A stretch of DNA of 64,000 bases, from contig NZ_CP009533.1 of assembly GCF_000761155.1 (NCBI RefSeq), forward strand, positions 1,984,001-2,048,000. The letters are read 5' to 3'. Source of the DNA: Pseudomonas rhizosphaerae (lineage in GTDB: Bacteria; Pseudomonadota; Gammaproteobacteria; Pseudomonadales; Pseudomonadaceae). Both the position numbers and the translations under genes were made by a program. This document shows positions 58,024 to 64,000 of this stretch, piece after piece; position 1 is the first letter of the stretch; every line of letters begins with the position of its first letter. The notes beneath the pieces are model-generated. The model searched no databases. It saw only the letters and a program-made list of their open reading frames with translations, and was not told the origin of the DNA.

Positions 58024-60400
58024 GCCTGGGCGTCACTGAATGGTCCGTTTGTTGTCCTGCCAGCCGAATAGTGTCGCGATTAACTGCCATATCAAAACAA
58101 GGTGTCGGCGGCTCAATTTGGTTCTGGCTTGCAATTTTGGTCGGCGCGCTACAACCGCTGAGAACGTTGCTGTCCATGCGGGTAAGGCCTGGAAGTTCAT
58201 ATATGCCCATGACACAATCCAGCGCACACATGGCGGTGTAGCTGGTGGCATCTATATCCGTAAGAAAAATTTGCTGTTTGCTGATTGCTTTTCTTTTTCG
58301 AATGAATTCGAGATGGTTGTTGATCGCTTCTTCAGATGTGTTGTCGCTTTCCATCAAAAGTCTCGGGTGAGAGAGGTCCTGATTGGTAGATGAGCGCTTG
58401 TCACCATGTGAATACTCTTGGATTGTGTCATTACAACCATCATGTTGTATGGTCGTTTTCAGTCGCGAATGACATTCAAATTTCAACGTTTTTGCGAAGT
58501 GTGGTATCGGGTGACGTGCGGAATAGACAAAAGATATCTGGCGCATATGTATAAGCTGATTAAGATCATCTGCCAAATTTTGCATCTGGGCGCTCAAGTC
58601 ATAATTGACAATCATCGCTAAGGAGCTGAATTCTATTTTTAGCGTAGCAACTTCGCCCCATGCGAGCTGTTGATGGCTGAGGCTTGCTGCATAGCGTTTA
58701 TCTGTATGACCCATGTTCGGCATGGACGTTTGGGGAGTATCGACTTTCCGACCCGTGATATCATGCTTAATTATGAATGCGTCCAATCGAGCCTTTTGCA
58801 ATGCATTACGGGCCGTTTGCAGAGGGTCATGCTGGCAAAAATCCAGATAGGCTTTTTCTGCTTTAGGGTAACGCTGTCTGAGCACAGCGTTGTTGTACGC
58901 GACTCGTATGTTTTTTTCCTCTCCGAAAGAGACTCCCCCTTTATGAGCAATGAATACATTAGTAGCGCCCAGGTGGCGCCAACCCATGGTTTTCGCTCTC
59001 AGGCACCAATCAGTTTCTTCCCCGTAGCCACGAGTTAGTGTAACTTCATCTAGATAGCCGACACTTTCCAATGCTGTTCTTTTTATATAGAGACAGAATC
59101 CGCACCCGGTTTCCAGCTCTACCGCAGCACTGGAGATATCGCTCGCCAGGGTGTCCAGTTCAGACTGTTCCTCAGCACTGGGCATGGGCGAACTCACCCG
59201 GCTGACTGGAAAGCTCATCAGTTCGCCGTTATTGGTAAACGGCGTCACCGAAGCGATATCGTCGGCGGCGTAGGCGGTATCGCGCAGCCGATCCAGCCAG
59301 TTGCCATGCACGCGGGTATCAGCGTTCAACCACACAACGTCCTGGCGAGGGCTGAGTGCCATGGCGCGATTCATGGTGCGTATGAAGCCCAGGTTCACCG
59401 GTTGCTGTACCAGCGTTATCTTGCCCTTGCTCGCCAGTAGCTTCAGCGCCTTGCGCAAGGCGGGTACGGGAGTCGCGTCGTCCAGCACCACGAGTCGATG
59501 GGGCGTACGGTTGAGCTTGCGCGTCGCGATCGCGCTGATAATGCACTCCAGGGTTTCCTCGAGGCCATCGTAGATCGGAATCAGAACATCGACCGGGTGG
59601 TTCTTACCCACATCGCCAATCGGCGTCGGAGGTACGAAAGTCGGCATAGCCGAAACCGGACTGCCTAGAAGAACTGTGCCTGTTGTAAATCTCACGGTCA
59701 CTGCTGGAGTCGGATTAGGAACCTTGATACGGATTCCGCCATGGGTTGCAGGTAGGCCTGCGGCCGTGAGCAGGGGATGGGCCACGTTGGCCGAGACGGT
59801 CATGGCCCTTCCGTTGGCTTCCAACTCCAGTGCAGCAGGTGCATGCACGTTGCGCAGGTCAACGGCCCAGCCCTGTATTTCCTTTTCCTCGGGCAGATAG
59901 CGCGCTACACCGACAGTGGCTGGCGCATCGGTTTGCGCAGCGAGAATCTTGAGGACGAAGTTCAGCTCATTGCCGGCCGTGATATCTGGCAAGTGGGCAA
60001 GGATCAAGCGGCGAAGCTCGGTAGGGCTCGCCGACTGGCTGCGAGCTTGCCACAGCATCATGCGCAGAGCGGGGTCATTGGGGAGCTTCTGCCATATGGC
60101 TGCGAGATAGCGAGCGGCCATTTCAGGCTGCCCCTGCGCCAGCATGCTGCGGCCAAGCAGGGCGTGTACGTCTGCACGCTCGGGGAGGGCGTGCGCTGCA
60201 TTGCTGAAAAAAATAAAAGCCAGCTTGGGATCATTCGGCAAAGCATCGATGCCTTTCCAGATCAAAGCTTCTGGACGGTATTCGGGCGTCTGCAGAGCGA
60301 GCTCGAGCATCGCCGCGGCGCTTTCATGCTCTTGCGCCTCACGGTGACGATGAAATATGTCCATGAGCGTTTCTCGCCCACGGTCGAGGTTTATGGACAT
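58007..60400 (-). CDS. GT2 glycosyltransferase with N-terminal TPR-like region
   Basis: About 797 residues. An N-terminal helical repeat region (LGRSMLAQGQPEMAARYLAA) and a beta-rich module (EKEIQGWAVDLRNVHAPAAL) precede a family 2 domain: VDVLIPIYDGLEETLECIIS, LVVLDDATPVPALRKAL, DVVWLNADTRVHGNWLDRL and TRGYGEETDWCLRAKTMGW. The last 200 residues are not recognised. The 5' two-thirds is GC-rich like the chromosome, whereas the part downstream of about 59,090 is AT-rich, so the gene looks mosaic. I start at ATG 60400; a GTG at 60415 is also possible. It is the first gene of the minus-strand block. Confidence 0.85.
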   Translation of the reverse strand: MSINLDRGRETLMDIFHRHREAQEHESAAAMLELALQTPEYRPEALIWKGIDALPNDPKLAFIFFSNAAHALPERADVHALLGRSMLAQGQPEMAARYLAAIWQKLPNDPALRMMLWQARSQSASPTELRRLILAHLPDITAGNELNFVLKILAAQTDAPATVGVARYLPEEKEIQGWAVDLRNVHAPAALELEANGRAMTVSANVAHPLLTAAGLPATHGGIRIKVPNPTPAVTVRFTTGTVLLGSPVSAMPTFVPPTPIGDVGKNHPVDVLIPIYDGLEETLECIISAIATRKLNRTPHRLVVLDDATPVPALRKALKLLASKGKITLVQQPVNLGFIRTMNRAMALSPRQDVVWLNADTRVHGNWLDRLRDTAYAADDIASVTPFTNNGELMSFPVSRVSSPMPSAEEQSELDTLASDISSAAVELETGCGFCLYIKRTALESVGYLDEVTLTRGYGEETDWCLRAKTMGWRHLGATNVFIAHKGGVSFGEEKNIRVAYNNAVLRQRYPKAEKAYLDFCQHDPLQTARNALQKARLDAFIIKHDITGRKVDTPQTSMPNMGHTDKRYAASLSHQQLAWGEVATLKIEFSSLAMIVNYDLSAQMQNLADDLNQLIHMRQISFVYSARHPIPHFAKTLKFECHSRLKTTIQHDGCNDTIQEYSHGDKRSSTNQDLSHPRLLMESDNTSEEAINNHLEFIRKRKAISKQQIFLTDIDATSYTAMCALDCVMGIYELPGLTRMDSNVLSGCSAPTKIASQNQIEPPTPCFDMAVNRDTIRLAGQQTDHSVTPRHEITK

Positions 60401-60433
60401 AGCTGGCGAATTCACTGCAAATAATAAAAAGAA

Positions 60434-60453
60434 GGGCGACCCTGAAGTCGCCC
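60434..60453 (-). terminator. Terminator after the RTX/DUF4214 gene
   Basis: Stem GGGCGAC / GTCGCCC with a 6-base loop. Read on the minus strand it is followed by TTCTTTTTATTATT. A second hairpin, CCCGCC-TTGC-GGCGGG, lies at 60468-60483. Confidence 0.8.
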
Positions 60454-60512
60454 CTTTTCGAAAACCACCCGCCTTGCGGCGGGCAGTATTCAGCTTGCTA
60501 CGACTGGGCGGT

Positions 60513-61958
60513 TTAGACCTGGCCGTGGATCACAATGACGTTGTCAATTGTGTTGGTAGCTTCTTCCGAACCGACGATGGCGATAGCGACGTCCGCCAGG
60601 GTGTGACCCTGAGCGATATAGTCGATCCAGCCAGCCTTGCTTGCAGCGTCTTCGGTCGCGGAGCGGCCCAAGGCGTTGGTGTACAGGCTGTCGATGAAGT
60701 CGCTGTTGATTTTCTGACCGGCTTCAGCCGAGTTCAGAATGCTTGCAGCGACTTCGGTACGGCTAGTACCGGTGACCAACTGGCTGATCCAGTTGTTCAG
60801 GCCATCGGCTTCGGCACCGCGACCCAGTGCAGCCTGGTACAGGCCCTGGACGTACGAACCGTTGCTCTGGTCGTTGCTGATGGCTTCCTGCGAAGTGGCA
60901 ATTGCGCTGACCACGTCGGTACGAGTGCCACCGGCAGCCAGGGTGTTCAGCCAGCTCTGTACGCCTGCTTCATCGACGTTGGTTACGTCACGCTGCAGAA
61001 TCTGGGTGTACAGAGACTCAACGAACGCTTCGTTCGACACGACGGTGTACTCGGAAGAGTTCAAGAACTCTTGAGCGATGGCGGTAGTGGAAACACCGGC
61101 TTCGGCCTGAGCAGCCCACAGTTGTGCACCATCCTTGTCTGCATCACGGCCCAGCAGGCCTTGGAACAGACGCAGCGCAGCCGCTTCGGCTTCGCTGTCG
61201 ACCAGAGCAACGGATTCGTTGTTGTCGAAGGACAGGAACTCGGCGTGAGTGATCGACGCAGTTTGCGTGCCGGTCAGGTTCACATCGAAGTTGTTGCCGA
61301 CGGTGAAGTCGTAGTCCTGGCGCGAACCGCCCAGGTGAACGACATCGTAGCCTTCGCCAGCGTCGACCACATCAGCGGTACCAGCCAAGAAGATCTCGTC
61401 GTTACCGGCACCCGAAAGGATAACGTTGTTGCCAGCGCCACCGTAGATGGTGTCGTTGCCAGCAGCAGTAATGATGGTGTCGTTGCCGTCACGGCCGTCG
61501 ACGTAAACATTACGGTCGCCAGTGAAGATCAAGGTGTCGCTGCCATCACCTGAAGTAACGATCAGGTCTGGGGTGGAATCAGTTACAGCAGCGGCAGAAA
61601 CGTCGCCTTCGGCGGCGAATGCAGCAAAGGCAGCAACAGCAGGTGCATCGAAAGACACAACCAGGTTGGCTTCGCTTTCAAATACGAACGCTTGAGCTGC
61701 GGAAAGCTGGGCAGGAATGGCCACAGCAACGTTTTCACCCGCTGCGCCGGCGATGGTTGCGCTGACCAGGGCAGGAGTGGTGCCGGCTGGCGAGACTGGG
61801 GCGGACACGCCGTCCCACGAAGCAACACTTACACTTTCAGCAGTGTCCAGTGCCAGCAGAGTGCTGATGGCAGCGGCGGTAGTGGAGGACAACAGAGTAG
61901 GGTTGTTGGCCAGCGAACCTTTCAGTTCGGACGCGGAGTAAGGCTGATCGTATTGCAT
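60513..61958 (-). CDS. RTX-repeat protein with DUF4214 domains, type I secretion substrate
   Basis: A 481-residue acidic, alanine-rich protein without a signal peptide. Residues from about 135 to 195 contain degenerate calcium-binding glycine-rich nonapeptides (SGDGSDTLIF, DGRDGNDTIITAAGNDTIYG, GAGNNVILSGAGND). The C-terminal half has about four DUF4214-like repeats, for example LFQGLLGRDADKDGAQLWAA, LYQAALGRGAEADGLNNWIS and LYTNALGRSATEDA. RTX proteins are exported by type I machines using a C-terminal signal, and the divergent transporter gene next door fits. A surface-layer or matrix-protein role is inferred. AGGA lies before the ATG. Confidence 0.9.
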   Translation of the reverse strand: MQYDQPYSASELKGSLANNPTLLSSTTAAAISTLLALDTAESVSVASWDGVSAPVSPAGTTPALVSATIAGAAGENVAVAIPAQLSAAQAFVFESEANLVVSFDAPAVAAFAAFAAEGDVSAAAVTDSTPDLIVTSGDGSDTLIFTGDRNVYVDGRDGNDTIITAAGNDTIYGGAGNNVILSGAGNDEIFLAGTADVVDAGEGYDVVHLGGSRQDYDFTVGNNFDVNLTGTQTASITHAEFLSFDNNESVALVDSEAEAAALRLFQGLLGRDADKDGAQLWAAQAEAGVSTTAIAQEFLNSSEYTVVSNEAFVESLYTQILQRDVTNVDEAGVQSWLNTLAAGGTRTDVVSAIATSQEAISNDQSNGSYVQGLYQAALGRGAEADGLNNWISQLVTGTSRTEVAASILNSAEAGQKINSDFIDSLYTNALGRSATEDAASKAGWIDYIAQGHTLADVAIAIVGSEEATNTIDNVIVIHGQV

Positions 61959-61975
61959 GTGTAATTCCTGTTACT

Positions 61976-62863
61976 TCAGGCCATCTGGCCTGTGCTGCTA
62001 TTTTTCTGCTTCAGTGCAGAGTTTTCCCACGGAGACTTATAGCGGGGAGCGTTCGTCTTCGTGACGGGATCTATTGAGAGATGCAGCGCCACCAGAGGCT
62101 CGGTGCCAGTGGGGCCATACATCATCTGATTGGGCACGACGAGTTGTGGCGATGAGCCAGAAAACACGATGTGACCCGAGAGTTCGTAAAGGCAGCGGTT
62201 TGGCCCGACCAGGCTGAACCCTGCAGAGATAAGGGGGGACGACTTGCCGCGGGTGCCGCTGAAGGTACCTGCTGCCACATTAGGGCTGGGGCCTGAGCCG
62301 GCAACTGTCGAGGTGTAGACGAGGTCAACGCCCTCGGGCTTGTTTTCCCAGATGACGCTGAAACCCTCTAGTCGCTTGGTGCCGTCATGTTCGCCGACCC
62401 AGCCCTTGGTGGACTCCACATCGCCCGCGCCTTGCAGGTGTGCAATCAACTTCAGGGTTGCGGGTGCTGCCTCTACTGCCAACGTATAGCTCGGCTCAGG
62501 CGTTGCAACCACGGCAAAATTTCGCATGATGGCGGGGGAGGTATCGATACGGTCGATACGGAGATCCACCGGATCGATTTCGGCGTCGAACATGTGGTAT
62601 TCGGTGATGAGTACAGTTGCGACGCCACCTTTGACACGGGCGACTATGGTGTCGCCCAGGTGCGTGAGCATGTTCTTGCTGACGCCTTCGCCCGGAAAGA
62701 AATCGATAGATCCTTTGCCTAGGGGCGCTTGCTGTAGCGAAATACAGACGGGCTTGTCAGACGGTGGCTGAGAGGCATACCGGAATATATACATTCCAGG
62801 CTCAAGCAGGGTTACCCGCGAGCTTATTTTCAGGCCATCTAATGCATGCGAAGGCAGTGACAT
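61976..62863 (-). CDS. Beta-rich hypothetical protein upstream of the RTX gene
   Basis: A 295-residue protein that I cannot assign. It has no signal peptide or membrane helix and is rich in beta-prone segments (SRVTLLEPGMYIFRYASQPP, TIVARVKGGVATVLITEYHM, RCLYELSGHIVFSGSSPQLV). It ends 17 bases before the RTX gene on the same strand, so the two are probably cotranscribed. It could be a second secreted component, an assembly factor or an outer-surface partner. I chose the ATG giving MSLPSHALDGLKIS; an in-frame ATG 13 codons upstream is also open. Confidence 0.75.
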   Translation of the reverse strand: MSLPSHALDGLKISSRVTLLEPGMYIFRYASQPPSDKPVCISLQQAPLGKGSIDFFPGEGVSKNMLTHLGDTIVARVKGGVATVLITEYHMFDAEIDPVDLRIDRIDTSPAIMRNFAVVATPEPSYTLAVEAAPATLKLIAHLQGAGDVESTKGWVGEHDGTKRLEGFSVIWENKPEGVDLVYTSTVAGSGPSPNVAAGTFSGTRGKSSPLISAGFSLVGPNRCLYELSGHIVFSGSSPQLVVPNQMMYGPTGTEPLVALHLSIDPVTKTNAPRYKSPWENSALKQKNSSTGQMA

Positions 62864-62999
62864 GAATTTCCATTTCCTGTTGGCTTGAACACACTGTGCC
62901 ATCTAAAAACGGCAAACCTGTTACAAATGACTCGGCCAGTGGCGGCGTCCCTTCGAGCGAGGATGATTAGGCTTAACGGGGTGAGATGTCAATCACTGA

Positions 63000-63017
63000 G
63001 TGTAAAAATTCTTACAC
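63000..63017. promoter_or_regulatory. Palindrome in the divergent type I secretion/RTX gap
   Basis: GTGTAA-AAATTC-TTACAC, a perfect 6-bp-arm dyad, lies in the 653-bp AT-rich gap between the divergent genes. Apart from it and a run of AT-rich DNA around 63,100, I see no credible gene in the gap. An open frame at 63193-63444 has no start signal or recognisable content. Confidence 0.4.
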
Positions 63018-63516
63018 GCGATATGGATTTTTCCTACATGTGCATCGTAATTGTTGTTGCGGCGTATTTCCCTGGCCTGATGAAATAAGATATGCATATA
63101 TCCAGAAATTCTAAAAATTAAAAAATCGTTATAAATCAAACTATTGTGATAACTAATGACTTTTCAGGTTTAGTGCGACAAATTTAAGGCGCGTGAGTGC
63201 TAGCTTTGCGCCACTACTTAGCATTGTCTTTTTATCGATTGGAGTGGCTAGTGGCGCTTCGATTGAGGCAATCTCAAACACTGTCCGGTTAGTCTGGTTT
63301 CCCCGTATCGCGGCGAGCGCTGCCTTTAGAACCCTTGCTCCCTTCCTCAAGAGAAAATTAAGTAATCCCTATTTTCGTAAGCTTTCCGTTTCCCTATCCT
63401 TGTGCTCTCTAGAGCGCTTTGAATTGATCGCATCGGCACACTAACGTTGCGCCCCCGCACTCCAGCACCAGTGATACACTGCCCGCCGTTTTCGCCTTTT
63501 TTCAAGTACGGATGCT

Positions 63517-64000
63517 ATGAGTCGTTTACCAGAAAATAATTTGCAGGCCGCCCTCAAGGCATGCAAAAGCAGCTTCGTTTCTGTGGGTGTGTTCAGCTTT
63601 TTCGTCAACGCGCTGATGCTGGTTCCGACGTTCTACATGATCCAGATTTCTGGACGGGTCGTGCCATCCAGCAGCAGCTCGACGTTGATCATGCTGACGC
63701 TGATTCTCACCGTCTTGATGATCACCATGGGCGCTCTGGAATGGGTGCGATCGCGCATGATGGTTCGCATAAGCAACCGCCTTGATGTATTGCTCAGTCG
63801 TGATGTCTACCGTGCGAGCTTCAAGCGCGCGCTCAACAGCGGTGGGATGGATGCGACAGCCCAGTCGCTGAACGATTTGACATCCCTACGCCAGTTTCTG
63901 ACCGGTCCTGGACTTTTCGCCTTTTTCGATGCGCCCTGGTTTCCGATCTACACCGCAGTAATGTTCATGTTTCACCCCTGGTTCGGCTGGATGACCGTGG
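63517..64000 (+). CDS. Type I secretion ABC transporter (PrtD/LapB-like), partial
   Basis: The first 161 residues are in the window; the 3' end lies beyond base 64000. There is an N-terminal membrane domain with helices at about residues 22-45 (SFVSVGVFSFFVNALMLVPT) and 55-78 (LIMLTLILTVLMITMGALEW). The segment TSLRQFLTGPGLFAFFDAPW is highly typical of PrtD-type permease/ATPase proteins. The ATPase motifs must lie downstream and cannot be checked. It is divergent from the beta-rich/RTX gene pair and is the likely exporter of the RTX protein. Confidence 0.88.
   Translation, partial: MSRLPENNLQAALKACKSSFVSVGVFSFFVNALMLVPTFYMIQISGRVVPSSSSSTLIMLTLILTVLMITMGALEWVRSRMMVRISNRLDVLLSRDVYRASFKRALNSGGMDATAQSLNDLTSLRQFLTGPGLFAFFDAPWFPIYTAVMFMFHPWFGWMTV

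Noticed and set aside
47678..60400. Integrative element or prophage as the source of the AT-rich block
   Set aside because: No integrase, transposase, tRNA target or direct repeats were seen at the edges; homologous exchange explains the borders better.
63193..63444. An 83-codon open frame in the divergent gap
   Set aside because: GTG start without Shine-Dalgarno, no recognisable domain, and an overlapping antisense frame of similar quality.

Overview
The window looks like a chromosomal segment of a Pseudomonas, most like the P. putida/fluorescens lineage. This rests on the GC-rich codon use, the neighbourhoods xdhABC-guaD, smc-zipA-ligA and ffs-dnaX-ybaB-recR, and many REP-type palindromes of the sort scattered through Pseudomonas genomes. 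No database search was possible, so family names come from recognisable motifs.

Region 1 (1-8.2 kb) is purine catabolism. A minus-strand run xdhA-xdhB-xdhC-guaD with overlapping ends encodes a two-subunit xanthine dehydrogenase, its cofactor-insertion factor and guanine deaminase. A divergent GntR/FCD regulator lies upstream. A small parvulin (PpiC) and the start of a periplasmic peptide-type binding protein lie downstream.

Region 2 (8.2-24.7 kb) is housekeeping: smc, zipA and ligA, a zinc peptidase-like protein, a GNAT acetyltransferase, the 4.5S SRP RNA, dnaX, ybaB, a CurA-like reductase, recR, a PhzF-like protein and a small lipoprotein. The gaps are full of REP elements. Unusually, four REP copies sit inside dnaX, and the frame is lost there.

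Region 3 (25-47.6 kb, all plus strand) is an ABC-transporter-dependent O-polysaccharide locus. It has dTDP-sugar genes (rmlB, rmlD), GDP-mannose genes (manC, manB), wzm/wzt, a methyltransferase with a long 11-residue-repeat stalk, and a double glycosyltransferase. A second block holds CDP-glucose genes (rfbG, an SDR, rfbF), a GtrB-like polyprenyl-phosphate glycosyltransferase, a PF03706-type membrane protein, a FAD oxidoreductase and two large GT-C-like membrane proteins. I read this block as a possible lipid-linked deoxysugar decoration pathway.

Region 4 (47.6-60.4 kb, all minus strand) is AT-richer and looks acquired. It encodes a methyltransferase, an AlgX/AlgJ-like acetyltransferase, an RgpF/WbsX/GT2 glycosyltransferase split by a 1-base frameshift, a coiled-coil protein of unknown function and two multidomain GT2 enzymes. 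The composition boundary falls inside the last GT2 gene.

Region 5 (60.4-64 kb) has an RTX/DUF4214 protein and a beta-rich partner, divergent from a type I secretion ABC transporter that runs off the window. This resembles a secreted surface protein placed beside the polysaccharide genes.
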